Source of the DNA: Colwellia sp.
GTDB taxonomy: Bacteria > Pseudomonadota > Gammaproteobacteria > Enterobacterales > Alteromonadaceae
Assembly: GCF_013215345.1 (NCBI RefSeq)
Contig: NZ_JABSOV010000027.1
Coordinates: forward strand, 1 to 45,645
Direction: 5' to 3'
Length of the DNA: 45,645 nt
Below are positions 17,387 through 26,161 of the stretch, piece after piece. The notes below the pieces were generated by a model that was not told the origin of the DNA, ran no database searches, and saw only the letters and a list, made by a program, of their open reading frames with translations. The first letter of the stretch is position 1, and every line of letters starts with the position of its first letter. A program made the translations under genes and the position numbers.

Positions 17387-18556
17387 TTACAATGCTTTTG
17401 TTAATATTTCACGGCTTATCGCTAAAGTGATATCACTTTTTTCGCCTAATGCCGTCATACCATGTTGCTCTAATCGCTCAATAAGTAGATCAATATCCTT
17501 ACTGCCAAGATTCACATCAGATAAACGAGTTGGTACCTGCATCTGCTGGAAAAACTCTTCGGTTAAACGAATAGCTTGGTCGATACGTGTATCTTCATCA
17601 CCCTCGGTTATCTGCCATACACGTGATGCATATTGTAGTAATTTTTCACGCTTTTGCTCTTTACGTACTTTCATTACCGCAGGTAAAACAATAGATAAGG
17701 TGCGGGCGTGATCAATACCAAACGCACCGGTTAGTTCATGGCCTATCATATGTGTTGACCAATCTTGTGGTACACCTGCGCCAATAAGGCCGTTTAATGC
17801 CATGGTTGCCGACCACATGATATTGGCTCTAACCTCTAAATTTTCTTTAGTCGCTGGATCTAAAGCTTTCGGCCCTTCTTCAATTAAAGTTTGCAATAAT
17901 CCTTCACTGAAGCGGTCTTGCACTTTGCCATTTACACTGTAAGTTAGGTACTGCTCAATAGTATGAATAAAGGCATCAACCACACCATTACTGATTTGAC
18001 GATCAGATAATGACAAGGTCACATTTGGGTCTAACACGGCAAAGAGTGGACGAACTAAAGGGCTAGAGAAAGGTAGCTTGTTACCATCTCTTGTTACTAC
18101 CGAGTTGCCGTTACTTTCAGAGCCGGTCGCCGGTAAAGTTAATACCGCGCCAATTGGTAATGCTTTGGTTACTGCTTGCTGTTTAGCTAAAATATCCCAA
18201 GGATCATTCCCTTCACTACTACCTTCATATAACGCCGCAGCAGCAATAAATTTGGCGCCATCAACTACAGAGCCACCACCAACGGCAAGTATGTAATCAA
18301 TATTCTCGCGTTTAATGATGTCTTGCGCTTTCATCAAGGTATCATAAGTTGGGTTTGGCTCTATACCCGAAAACTCAAAGTAAGTATGTTCACTAAGAGC
18401 ATCAATCACCTGTTGATAAACACCATTAGCTTTAATTGAGCCGCCGCCATAAACTAATAATACTCTTGCCTTTAGTGGCACTTCTTTGGCAAGTACGGAA
18501 ATTTGTCCTTCACCAAAATGTATATGCGTAGGGTTTTGAAAAGTAAAATTTAACAT
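17387..18556 (-). CDS. yqhD: Iron-containing alcohol dehydrogenase, YqhD-like aldehyde reductase
   Basis: A 389-residue protein, almost the same length as E. coli YqhD (387). Key pieces: FGEGQI near the N terminus, VYGGGSIKANGVY, the NADPH-binding AVGGGSVVDGAKFIA, and the metal-ligand segments DAFIHTIEQYL and HMIGHELTGAFGIDHA, which supply Asp/His ligands. YqhD reduces short aldehydes and lipid-peroxidation products using NADPH. It lies between the DJ-1-like and CurA-like genes in one operon, opposite a LysR regulator, which fits carbonyl stress. In E. coli yqhD is under an AraC-type activator, so the regulator type here differs. Confidence 0.88.
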   Translation of the reverse strand: MLNFTFQNPTHIHFGEGQISVLAKEVPLKARVLLVYGGGSIKANGVYQQVIDALSEHTYFEFSGIEPNPTYDTLMKAQDIIKRENIDYILAVGGGSVVDGAKFIAAAALYEGSSEGNDPWDILAKQQAVTKALPIGAVLTLPATGSESNGNSVVTRDGNKLPFSSPLVRPLFAVLDPNVTLSLSDRQISNGVVDAFIHTIEQYLTYSVNGKVQDRFSEGLLQTLIEEGPKALDPATKENLEVRANIMWSATMALNGLIGAGVPQDWSTHMIGHELTGAFGIDHARTLSIVLPAVMKVRKEQKREKLLQYASRVWQITEGDEDTRIDQAIRLTEEFFQQMQVPTRLSDVNLGSKDIDLLIERLEQHGMTALGEKSDITLAISREILTKAL

Positions 18557-18639
18557 CTATATTCCTATATTATTCTCTAACAGCTTAAACAAACGAATGA
18601 ACTAAGCTAATTAACTGAACTGATGACTTAAAAGGTAAC

Positions 18640-19338
18640 TTAAGCAGAAAGCTGAGCTAGTAATTTTTCAGCCGCTAATGCAGAACTGGCTGGGTTTTGA
18701 CCGGTAATAATAAGGCCATCTTGTACAACAAAAGCATGCCAATCTTGTGCTTTTTGATATTCGCCGCCACGTTTAATTAGCTCGTCTTCAAGTAAAAAAG
18801 GTACCACTGCTGTTAATTGCACTGCTTCTTCTTCACTGTTAGTAAAACCTGTTACTGCTTTGCCTTTAATGGCAAAGTCACCTGAGGCTTGTTTCACATT
18901 TAATAAAGCGGCACTAGCGTGACAAACAGTCGCAACGGCTTTACCTGCTTTTAGGAAGCTTTCAATCAAGGTGATTGAATCAGTGTTATCGGTAAGGTCC
19001 CATAATGGACCGTGACCACCAGGATAAAATACGCCATCAAAATCACCTTCACTTTTACTTTCAAGAAGCGAAGATAACTGTACTGTGTTAGCAATTTTAG
19101 CTTGTGCTACATCATCGCCATCATAACGTTCCGTGGCTGATGTTTGGAAATCTTCTAATGTACTTGTAGGGTCAATAGGTGCTTGTCCGCCTTTTGGTGT
19201 CGCTAAGGTCACTTCAACGCCAGCATCGATAAATGCATAATAAGGGGCGGCAAATTCTTCCACCCAAAAACCAGTTTTTTTGCCGGTGTTACCAAGTTCA
19301 TCGTGTGAAGTAAGTACCATCAATATTTTTTTAGTCAT
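18640..19338 (-). CDS. DJ-1/PfpI family protein (Hsp31-like glyoxalase type)
   Basis: About 232 residues, starting at the ATG at 19338 (19344 is possible; GGGATGA is better spaced for 19338). The nucleophilic cysteine lies in VCHASAALLN; FYPGGHGPLWDL and GFTNSEEEAVQL are standard for this group. Members act as glutathione-independent glyoxalases, deglycases or chaperones against methylglyoxal, and the true activity varies. It is the first gene of the operon and the one nearest the divergent LysR gene. All three operon products would act on reactive carbonyls, so a glyoxalase-type role is the best inference. Confidence 0.88.
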   Translation of the reverse strand: MTKKILMVLTSHDELGNTGKKTGFWVEEFAAPYYAFIDAGVEVTLATPKGGQAPIDPTSTLEDFQTSATERYDGDDVAQAKIANTVQLSSLLESKSEGDFDGVFYPGGHGPLWDLTDNTDSITLIESFLKAGKAVATVCHASAALLNVKQASGDFAIKGKAVTGFTNSEEEAVQLTAVVPFLLEDELIKRGGEYQKAQDWHAFVVQDGLIITGQNPASSALAAEKLLAQLSA

Positions 19339-19480
19339 GTTCATTCATCCCGTTATCTGTATTACTATTTTGAAGTAAGTATGTTGAAGTAAGTTTAAGC
19401 GCGTTTGGCTGTGCTTTCATTTTCAATAAAGCTAGTATATGCCCAACACCCCATATGAACAATGCAGATAAAACTGACAA

Positions 19481-19505
19481 CATTGTCTTAATAATTGATA
19501 CAATG
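19481..19505. promoter_or_regulatory. Candidate LysR operator
   Basis: CATTGT (19481-19486) and ACAATG (19500-19505) form an inverted repeat with 13 bases between, a T-N11-A-like arrangement typical of LysR sites. GACAACATTGTC overlaps its left half and is also nearly palindromic. It lies 60 bp upstream of the lysR start, in the divergent gap shared with the carbonyl operon. Confidence 0.45.
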
Positions 19506-19564
19506 CTATTCACGAGTAGTTACTTTGTCAGTAGTAATACGCTTTTAGTCAGTTAGGATAGTCT

Positions 19565-20473
19565 ATGAATGTTTCATTTGAACAACTCAAAAGTATGGTT
19601 GTTTTTGCTCAAGTCATTGAACAAGGCAGCTTAAGCGCGGCGGCGAAACATTTGGGGCTCTCTCGAGCGGTAGTTAGTTATCATTTGAAAAAGCTTGAAA
19701 CACAGCTCGAGGTAAAACTACTTAACCGTTCAACCCGTTCGATCAATCTTACTGAAGCTGGCCAAGCCTATTATGAACGCTGCCGGGTTATTGCTGAGCA
19801 AGCCAGTGCTGCCAACCAGCAAATTGAAAATTTCAAAAATGAACCTATCGGATTACTTAAGATAACTTGCCCGGTAAATGTTGGTTTGCAAACCGTGGTA
19901 CCAGCACTTAACGAATTTAAGAAGATTTATCCAAAAATTGAGCTTGATGTCATGTTGACTGATGAAGTGGTTAATATCATGAAAGAAGGTATCGATTTGG
20001 CCATTCGTGGTGCACCATTGCCTAACTCAGGTTTACAAGCAAGTAAACTCGCCACTCTAAAAACGTGTCTTTGCGCTGCACCTGAGTACCTGCGCCAATA
20101 TGGACTACCAAAAAATCCAGCGGATTTAAGTAATCATCAGTGGGTGATTTATAAATTAACCTCAGGGGTAGTAACTTTAACTAAAGGCAGTCGTTCGTTC
20201 AGCGTTACCACCAAAGGCAGCATTAGTACCAATAATGCCGCAGCACGTACTGCATTTGTTGAAGCTGGGCATGGCTTAGGCCGTATTCCTGTTTATGATG
20301 CCTTACCCAAAATAAAGGCCGGCACCTTAGCAACAGTACTCGATGATTACAGCCTGAGTGATATCAATGTATATGGTGTTTTCCCGCCAGGCACGGCCAA
20401 CTCTAAAAAAATGAGATTATTGCTTAATTTTTTGAAAGAGTATTTTAACAGCCAAATAAGTAATAAAATCTAA
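19565..20473 (+). CDS. LysR family transcriptional regulator
   Basis: A 302-residue LysR regulator. The N-terminal winged helix-turn-helix reads FEQLKSMVVFAQVIEQGSLS, then AAAKHLGLSRAVVSYHLKKL and LLNRSTRSINLTEAG; the C-terminal periplasmic-binding-like effector domain starts near residue 90 (IGLLKITCPVNVG). It belongs to the CrgA/AaeR-like branch often found opposite the genes it controls. It faces the DJ-1/yqhD/curA operon across a 226-bp gap holding an inverted repeat. By the usual rule it regulates that operon in response to an aldehyde or quinone-like signal. TTAGGATAG before the ATG supports the start. Confidence 0.9.
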   Translation: MNVSFEQLKSMVVFAQVIEQGSLSAAAKHLGLSRAVVSYHLKKLETQLEVKLLNRSTRSINLTEAGQAYYERCRVIAEQASAANQQIENFKNEPIGLLKITCPVNVGLQTVVPALNEFKKIYPKIELDVMLTDEVVNIMKEGIDLAIRGAPLPNSGLQASKLATLKTCLCAAPEYLRQYGLPKNPADLSNHQWVIYKLTSGVVTLTKGSRSFSVTTKGSISTNNAAARTAFVEAGHGLGRIPVYDALPKIKAGTLATVLDDYSLSDINVYGVFPPGTANSKKMRLLLNFLKEYFNSQISNKI

Positions 20474-20500
20474 ATAAAAATCTAGCTAATGTCACTTCAC

Positions 20501-20514
20501 TTGATATAGATCAC
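20501..20514. promoter_or_regulatory. FNR/CRP-like site upstream of the diguanylate cyclase
   Basis: TTGATATAGATCAC matches 9 of 10 defined positions of the FNR consensus TTGAT-N4-ATCAA, and partly matches a CRP site. It lies in the 280-bp gap before the diguanylate cyclase gene, 240 bp from its start. No clear promoter hexamers can be tied to it. Confidence 0.3.
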
Positions 20515-20753
20515 ATTTCAACCAAAAAGAAACACTCCGTTAACAATTAGTAATACAAACGCAACAATAGCCATGTTATTTGTAGAGGCTAAGAGGTATC
20601 AGTTGCTTTTTGTAAAGACATTAAAAGGCTTGGTCGATACTACTAAAGCCATATGGAAATAGCTCAGAGATCAATCATTTACTTTAATTTATTTCAATAG
20701 CCACTTGTAAGCCGAACATATAACAACATACAAGGCTAATAATTAGGTGAATC

Positions 20754-22040
20754 ATGAATGAAATGCAATTAAAAGACATCTTAGATCATCAGCCTTTGGG
20801 GATTGCTGAACTTTCTGTGGTTCAAGGAAAGTATATTTATTTTAATGAAAGAGAGTGCGAGTTAAGGAATTTGACCTACGAAACAATGTGGAAAATTAGC
20901 TTGTTTGACTTATTTACGGATAAAGAAAGCTTAGAGTTAAAAGCATTGTTCAATAAGTGTCTCACAGGTTCAAAAAATGCGTTGTTTTTTAAATACAAAC
21001 AAGCTGACAAGCACTTTAAAATGAAATTAGTTAAAAATGAGAAAGGTAATATTATAACTTTTTTAACTGAAATTACTAAATCTGTACAGTTTAAAGCAGA
21101 AAGAAAAGTTGATAAAGAAAATATAAAACGCCTAACAAATGCGGTAAAAGCGGCGAACATTGGATGCTGGGATTTTTATCCTCAAGAAGGACGTATTATT
21201 GCTAATAAGACCTGGGTAACTCAAAAAAAATATTTAGATAATAAATTTAGAGCCAGTAATGAATTATTTTCAGAGATAATAGATGGCCTTGATAAGTGGG
21301 CTTCAATTGTTCACCCCGATGATCTTGAGCCAACAATTAAGCTTATTGCAAAACATTTAAATGGTGAAAGTGAAGTTTATAATGCAAAATTTCGCATGAA
21401 GGATGGCCATGGTCAATGGCGGTGGATCCATGATATAGGTAAAGTTTGTCAACGAGATGAAAACGGCAATGCTATACGAATGAAAGGTGTTCATATTGAT
21501 ATAACTGAGTCTAAAAACCTTGAGTTAAAAATTAAGCGAATATCTGAAACTGACTCTTTAACTGGCTTATTGAACAGAAGGAAGTTTGAATCTTTGTTTA
21601 ATAATACTATCAAGGAATCAGGAAGGGATAATAAATTAATTTGTTTTTTAATGTTGGATATCGACTTTTTCAAAGCATACAACGACACCTATGGCCATTT
21701 AGCAGGAGATGATGTTTTAAAGAAGATTAGCAACGTATTACAAAAGTCGTTATTTAGAGATGATGATTATTGTTTCAGATTAGGTGGTGAAGAGTTTGGC
21801 CTTGTCTTTAAAGTAGATCGTAAAGAGTCAGCCAATATTTTATCAAAAAAAATTATGCACAATATTGCCCAATTACAAATACCTCATAAACATAGTACGG
21901 TGAGTGATTATATTACGGTATCTATGGGACTGTTATGCACAGAATACAGCAAAGCAGTAAACATCGACGAGCTTTACAAAAAAACAGATGCCTTACTATA
22001 TAAAGCTAAAAATAGTGGTAAAAACACCTTAAGTAGCTAG
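20754..22040 (+). CDS. PAS-PAS-GGDEF diguanylate cyclase
   Basis: A 428-residue cytoplasmic protein. Residues ~10-105 form a first PAS-like fold (GIAELSVVQGKYIYFNE), and residues ~120-255 a PAS_3-type domain with the typical PAC end (WRWIHDIGKVCQRDENGN, then HIDITESKNLE). The C-terminal GGDEF domain begins TDSLTGLLNRRKF and has an intact active site GGEEF with upstream metal-site Asp residues (LDIDFFKAYNDTYGH). An RxxD inhibitory site (RDDD) sits exactly five residues before GGEEF, so product inhibition by c-di-GMP is expected. It lacks membrane segments. The signal sensed is unknown. AGGTGAATC precedes the ATG. Confidence 0.93.
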   Translation: MNEMQLKDILDHQPLGIAELSVVQGKYIYFNERECELRNLTYETMWKISLFDLFTDKESLELKALFNKCLTGSKNALFFKYKQADKHFKMKLVKNEKGNIITFLTEITKSVQFKAERKVDKENIKRLTNAVKAANIGCWDFYPQEGRIIANKTWVTQKKYLDNKFRASNELFSEIIDGLDKWASIVHPDDLEPTIKLIAKHLNGESEVYNAKFRMKDGHGQWRWIHDIGKVCQRDENGNAIRMKGVHIDITESKNLELKIKRISETDSLTGLLNRRKFESLFNNTIKESGRDNKLICFLMLDIDFFKAYNDTYGHLAGDDVLKKISNVLQKSLFRDDDYCFRLGGEEFGLVFKVDRKESANILSKKIMHNIAQLQIPHKHSTVSDYITVSMGLLCTEYSKAVNIDELYKKTDALLYKAKNSGKNTLSS

Positions 22041-22050
22041 TAAAACAGTT

Positions 22051-22668
22051 TTAGCTAACACTATAGTTAGCTAAAAAATTACCGACATTGGCTTTAGTGA
22101 TTTTAGTCAGCTTTTGTACTAATGAAAACGGTACATCATCGATAGCCGCTTTTTCTTGAATATCTTCTAACATTGCTAACCAAAGTTTGGCTGTCATTTC
22201 AGAATCGTATAACGCCCTATGGAAACTACCATTTGAGGCAATACCTTTGTAGTTAATGAGTGTTCCTAACTTATGATTAGGCGCACTTTGGTTTAGACGG
22301 CGAGACAGTAATAACGAACAAACAAATTGACCATCATAGTCTCTTGATATCCGTTTTAGTTCACTGTCTAAAAAACGTTTATCAAACGAGGCATTATGGG
22401 CAACCAGATTATACCCTTGAATAAAGTCAGCAAAGCGTGCCATAACTTCATCACATGGCGCCGCTTCATTTAACATTTTATTAGTAATGCCGGTGTAATC
22501 GGCAATAAAATGACTCACCGGTCGCCCAGGATACATCAGCTCTTGAAAGCGATCAGTGACCACTCCATTTTCAAGTTTAACGGCACCTATTTCAATGGCT
22601 CTATCACCATTATCAGGGGACAGGCCGGTAGTTTCAAAATCGAGAATTATTAGCGAATTGGCGTTCAT
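22051..22668 (-). CDS. DnaQ-like 3'-5' exonuclease (DEDDh)
   Basis: A 205-residue exonuclease of the DnaQ/DEDDh superfamily. Exo I is LDFETTG, Exo II is NLVAHNASFDKRFL, and Exo III is FHRALYDSEMTAKL with the catalytic His and Asp. It lacks the extra C-terminal domain of DNA polymerase III epsilon that binds the alpha subunit, and its C terminus is a short helical extension. Such stand-alone exonucleases are often annotated as DNA polymerase III subunit epsilon but more likely act in repair or nucleotide turnover. It ends 11 bp from the convergent diguanylate cyclase. Confidence 0.88.
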   Translation of the reverse strand: MNANSLIILDFETTGLSPDNGDRAIEIGAVKLENGVVTDRFQELMYPGRPVSHFIADYTGITNKMLNEAAPCDEVMARFADFIQGYNLVAHNASFDKRFLDSELKRISRDYDGQFVCSLLLSRRLNQSAPNHKLGTLINYKGIASNGSFHRALYDSEMTAKLWLAMLEDIQEKAAIDDVPFSLVQKLTKITKANVGNFLANYSVS

Positions 22669-22746
22669 AGGGTTCTTTACAGCTTAGTTATAGATTAGTG
22701 GTAATTATTAAAGGCTTTTAATACTTTCTAAAGTGACGAACTTTTC

Positions 22747-22769
22747 GCGCTACGTCTTTTTCGTAGCGC
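22747..22769. terminator. Hairpin between hxlR and the exonuclease gene
   Basis: GCGCTACG (22747-22754) and CGTAGCGC (22762-22769) form a strong GC-rich stem around a T-rich loop, just after the HxlR stop on the minus strand. No long T tract follows, so it may be an incomplete terminator or a processing hairpin. Confidence 0.45.
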
Positions 22770-22788
22770 AAAGATATCATAAATAAGC

Positions 22789-23133
22789 TTATAAGCTACT
22801 GTCATCTATTTCTGCTTGCAGCTTTTCTAATTCAGTCAATATGTGGATAAATTTATCCCCTAACTCCGTTACTCTATATTCAACTCTAGGTGGAATTTCA
22901 TTAAAGCTTTCCCGTTCAACAATACCAAACTCTATATTGCGCTTTAAACAAGCATTTAGCACCTTAGTGGTTAAACCCTCCACACTTTTCACCATTTCTC
23001 CCGGCCGACGAATATCATGCTTCAGTAAATTATAAACAGTGAGTGACCATTTACAGCCGACAATGGTTTCAACCATACGAGCAGTTTTTTCAGGTGCTGA
23101 TTTTATTGAAAATTTAATTGTCTTATTATTCAT
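22789..23133 (-). CDS. HxlR family transcriptional regulator
   Basis: A 114-residue regulator of the HxlR (winged helix) family. Start at 23133, with TTTTAGGTA upstream; the frame remains open to 23160. Family marks are VGCKWSLTVYNLLKHDIRRPGEM with the conserved early Cys, GLTTKVLNACLKRN (recognition helix), and PRVEYRVTELG (wing). Many HxlR proteins respond to quinones, aldehydes or redox stress through that cysteine. It faces a cupin gene across 113 bp holding a perfect inverted repeat. It probably represses the cupin gene and itself. Confidence 0.9.
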   Translation of the reverse strand: MNNKTIKFSIKSAPEKTARMVETIVGCKWSLTVYNLLKHDIRRPGEMVKSVEGLTTKVLNACLKRNIEFGIVERESFNEIPPRVEYRVTELGDKFIHILTELEKLQAEIDDSSL

Positions 23134-23173
23134 AAAGATGTACCTAAAAGTGCTTACCAAACCCTATTGTGCG

Positions 23174-23213
23174 TACTTGGTATAGAATTGAGTAGAGGAT
23201 ATTATACCAAGTA
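23174..23213. promoter_or_regulatory. Candidate HxlR operator
   Basis: TACTTGGTATA (23174-23184) and TATACCAAGTA (23203-23213) are perfect reverse complements separated by 18 bp. The arms lie between the divergent hxlR and cupin starts, close to the expected promoter of each. The length and position fit two dimer half-sites or one extended operator. Confidence 0.65.
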
Positions 23214-23246
23214 GATTATTTAATTAATTGGTATTAGAGGAAAAAA

Positions 23247-23891
23247 ATGCTCAATATGAACTTTACTGAAAAGGTATTCATTAATACTCACGAACAAACT
23301 TGGCTAGCTAGTCCACATGCGCGTGTTTGGCGTAAACCCTTAGCCAGAGAAGATGCCGAAAGAGGCCATGCCACCAGCTTAGTTAAGTTTGAGCCCGGCG
23401 CTAACTTTAATGAACACGATCATCCGCTAGGTGAAGAGATCCTTGTTTTATCCGGCAGCTTTTCTGATCATACCGGTGACTATCATGCTGGCAGCTATTT
23501 TAGAAATCCTGAGGGATTTCGTCATGCACCTTTTAGTAAAGACGGCTGTATTTTATTAGTAAAACTGCACCAATTTCAATCAGGTGATAATGAACATGTT
23601 GTCATTGATACCACAAAAACAAGCTGGTCACCGGGCATGGGCAACTTAATGGTTATGCCATTGCACAACTACCAAGGTCAATCTACGGCGCTAGTTAAGT
23701 GGCCAAAAGGTGAACGATTTCAACCGCACCGACACTTCGGCGGCGAAGAAATTTTTGTTATTAGTGGCGAGTTTATTGATGAGCATGGTCGCTACCCCGA
23801 AGGATCTTGGCTTCGTAGTCCGCATTTGAGTGAACATTTTCCTTATGTAGAGCAGGAAACAATTATCTTGGTTAAGGTGGGTCACCTGTAA
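23247..23891 (+). CDS. Double-cupin protein (ChrR-like cupin)
   Basis: A 214-residue protein with two tandem cupin folds. Each has the metal motif: first EHDHPLGEEILVLSG, second PHRHFGGEEIFVISG, with the distant histidine or partner residues at FRHAPF and SEHFPY. The fold resembles the C-terminal cupin of the anti-sigma factor ChrR, but the ChrR zinc-binding N terminus is missing, so this is a stand-alone cupin. It may bind iron or zinc and act as a dioxygenase, isomerase or sensor; the reaction is unknown. It is divergent from the HxlR gene and probably its target. GAGGAAAAAA before the ATG at 23247 supports the start. Confidence 0.85.
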   Translation: MLNMNFTEKVFINTHEQTWLASPHARVWRKPLAREDAERGHATSLVKFEPGANFNEHDHPLGEEILVLSGSFSDHTGDYHAGSYFRNPEGFRHAPFSKDGCILLVKLHQFQSGDNEHVVIDTTKTSWSPGMGNLMVMPLHNYQGQSTALVKWPKGERFQPHRHFGGEEIFVISGEFIDEHGRYPEGSWLRSPHLSEHFPYVEQETIILVKVGHL

Positions 23892-24048
23892 GCTTAGTGA
23901 CTCAACTAGAACGGTTAACCTTAATGAGTATATTAGCAATGATGATACATATGCATATTGGTATTGATCGCTAAGGTCATTGTATGAATTAATATTAAAA
24001 ACCTACCATATATTTTAAAACGATCAAAAATCACCTAAAGGAATAGCT

Positions 24049-25437
24049 TTACATAACCGCTTCTTTTATAGAGGGTCCTTGCTGCAAAAGGGTTTTAATT
24101 ATTACTAATGCATCCGTTAGTTGCACATGAGTTTTTGGCCTACTTAAACACAAACGAATAGCTGGCGATGGTATTTGTTGACCCACTCGGTAGTCATCAG
24201 CACTACGTACTAACACACCATGTTCTTTTGCTTGAGCTACAAATTCATGGCTCAACCACCCTAGCGGTAACTCTAGCCATAAATTAAAGCTGGTTTGTTG
24301 GCTATTCGGCTTCCAAGCAGCAAGATATTGCTGAGCTAGTGCTTGTCGTGCTGTCATTTCTGTTACTAACCACTGCTCTAACTCGGCCAATTCACCATTA
24401 TCCATCCACTGGCACAACCAATGGATTAATATTGGCGAATTAGTCCAAGAAGAAGCCCGCAGTGATAGTCGAATTTTATTATAAATGCTATTAGGTGCTA
24501 CCAAAAAACCAATGCGCATAGCACCACTAAAGCGTTTGGAAAAGCTACTTAGATAAATACATTGCTCAGGTGCCAATTCTTGCATGCTTTTTGGTTTATC
24601 TTTAGTGGCAATAAACTGCACATCATCCTCTAGAATAAAAACGTTATGCTCACAGCAAATATCGACTAGTGTTTGACGCCGCTCAATTGATAGCTGTGTT
24701 CCACAGGGGTTTTGGCTATTGGGTGTTAAGTATATCATTCGCGGTTTATGCCGCTGGCAAGCCTGTAAAACTTTGTCTGGTATGATTCCCTGCTCGTCCA
24801 TGGCAATAGAGACAAGTTTAACACCTTTATTTTGCGCAGCTGCCAAGATACCAGGGAAGACTAAATCTTCTATGAGAATGATATCCCCCTCTCGACATAA
24901 AGCATTAATTGCGACACTAATGGCATGTTGGCCACCATGAGTGAACAAGAAATCACAGTCTTTTAATGCTACCGGCTCATCGGTAAGCCACCGCTGAAAA
25001 CTCTTGCGATGATTAGGGTAACCAAGTTCAGGGGCATAATGCAGTAAATTACTGAGTAATTGCTCACTTTGAGCCATTGATGTCATTGCACGATTTAACA
25101 TTTTTATCTGTGGACCTTCTGGTGCAAAGGCCATCTGCATATCAATTTTACCAGCAATGTCCTGCGCCATTTCATCAACGATTTCATTGATATTATTCTT
25201 TGTTCGAACGTAAGTGCCACTGCCCGTTTTGGCCGTCACCAAACCACGCCGTTCAGCCTCACTGTAGGCTCGAGAAATTGTACCTATGGTAACCTTTATT
25301 GCATCGGCTAAACGTCGCTGTGGTGGCAGCTTATCTTCAGGTTTTAATTCACCTTGATTAATGGCTTCTTCTATAGCCTGGGCTAAGGCCAAATACTTTG
25401 GCAATGCACTATCGAGTATTGGTGTCCAAATTGTCAT
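24049..25437 (-). CDS. MocR-type GntR regulator with aminotransferase domain
   Basis: A 462-residue PLP-dependent regulator. The GntR winged helix spans residues ~1-75 (YLALAQAIEEAINQGELKPE, then LPPQRRLADAIKVTIGTISR and GSGTYV), followed by a class I aminotransferase fold with the PLP lysine in SSFSKRFSGAMRIGF and upstream NPCG and EDDVQF motifs. MocR regulators sense PLP with an amino compound. It starts at 25437, since upstream codons are not homologous in type. It faces a LysE-type exporter across a gap with a palindrome and direct repeats, so it likely controls export of an amino acid or amine. The related PdxR regulators control PLP synthesis, but no pdx gene is nearby. Confidence 0.9.
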   Translation of the reverse strand: MTIWTPILDSALPKYLALAQAIEEAINQGELKPEDKLPPQRRLADAIKVTIGTISRAYSEAERRGLVTAKTGSGTYVRTKNNINEIVDEMAQDIAGKIDMQMAFAPEGPQIKMLNRAMTSMAQSEQLLSNLLHYAPELGYPNHRKSFQRWLTDEPVALKDCDFLFTHGGQHAISVAINALCREGDIILIEDLVFPGILAAAQNKGVKLVSIAMDEQGIIPDKVLQACQRHKPRMIYLTPNSQNPCGTQLSIERRQTLVDICCEHNVFILEDDVQFIATKDKPKSMQELAPEQCIYLSSFSKRFSGAMRIGFLVAPNSIYNKIRLSLRASSWTNSPILIHWLCQWMDNGELAELEQWLVTEMTARQALAQQYLAAWKPNSQQTSFNLWLELPLGWLSHEFVAQAKEHGVLVRSADDYRVGQQIPSPAIRLCLSRPKTHVQLTDALVIIKTLLQQGPSIKEAVM

Positions 25438-25479
25438 GGTGTCAATAAAGTCCTTGAGTAATAAAAATAAATCAATATG

Positions 25480-25531
25480 ATGACACCTGAATAATGACAC
25501 CCTAACAAACAACAATTGTATGCATACAATT
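25480..25531. promoter_or_regulatory. MocR operator region: direct repeats and palindrome
   Basis: ATGACACC occurs at 25480-25487 and again at 25494-25501, a direct repeat with 14-bp periodicity as often bound by MocR dimers. A third GGTGTC lies in inverse orientation at the regulator start (25438). AATTGTATGCATACAATT at 25514-25531 is a perfect 18-bp palindrome, 20 bp before the exporter start. Confidence 0.6.
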
Positions 25532-25551
25532 TAATGAATGCAAGGACTTTT

Positions 25552-26160
25552 ATGTACGAACAACTTTTTGCCCTGATGTTACCCCTACTAATCTTCACCC
25601 TTACTGCGGCATCAACCCCCGGTCCAAATAATATGTTGCTTTCAGCCAACGGTGCACACTTTGGTTTTCGCGCCAGTATGCCCTTTGTCTTTGGCATTCG
25701 CTTAGGTATTGTATTGCTGGTGCTGCTGTTAAGCCTTGGTCTGGGTGCCATATTTGTTAACTACCCGGCAGCACAACAAGTACTTAAGGTAATTTGTATT
25801 GCTTATATGCTGTACTTGGCAATGAAAATAGCTTTTGCCTCGCCCGTTACTAAACAAGATAAAGGCGCACAACCCTTGAGTTTCTGGCATGGCGTAGTAT
25901 TTCAATTTATTAACCCTAAAGCCTGGATGACAAGCCTCACTTGTCTTTCTGCTTTTACTCTAGTAGGCGAAGCATATTTCTATTCGGTATTTATGGTGAT
26001 TTTTGCTTGGAGCATAACCGGCTTTATCGGTAGTTTATTTTGGATTTGTTGCGGGGTAGCAATGCAGCGACTGTTAAAAACACCTCGTCATTGGCAAGTA
26101 TTTAATATCACCTTGGCATTAGCAACCTTAGCCAGCATAGCGATGATAATTGGGAATTAA
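25552..26160 (+). CDS. LysE family amino-acid exporter
   Basis: A 202-residue inner-membrane protein with about six hydrophobic segments. The N terminus carries the LysE/RhtB signature (FTLTAASTPGPNNMLLSANG), later FQFINPKAWMTSLTCLSAF with the conserved NPK. Start at 25552, with AAGGAC correctly placed. Members export amino acids or derivatives using the proton gradient. It is divergent from the MocR regulator and directly ahead of the GNAT gene. The substrate cannot be named from sequence. Confidence 0.92.
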   Translation: MYEQLFALMLPLLIFTLTAASTPGPNNMLLSANGAHFGFRASMPFVFGIRLGIVLLVLLLSLGLGAIFVNYPAAQQVLKVICIAYMLYLAMKIAFASPVTKQDKGAQPLSFWHGVVFQFINPKAWMTSLTCLSAFTLVGEAYFYSVFMVIFAWSITGFIGSLFWICCGVAMQRLLKTPRHWQVFNITLALATLASIAMIIGN

Positions 26161-26161
26161 T

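Noticed and set aside
19331-19513. 60-codon minus-strand open frame with a hydrophobic stretch, overlapping the start of the DJ-1-like gene
   Set aside because: It begins with GTG, has no ribosome site, runs through the promoter and LysR-operator region, and overlaps the next gene. Not supported as a gene.
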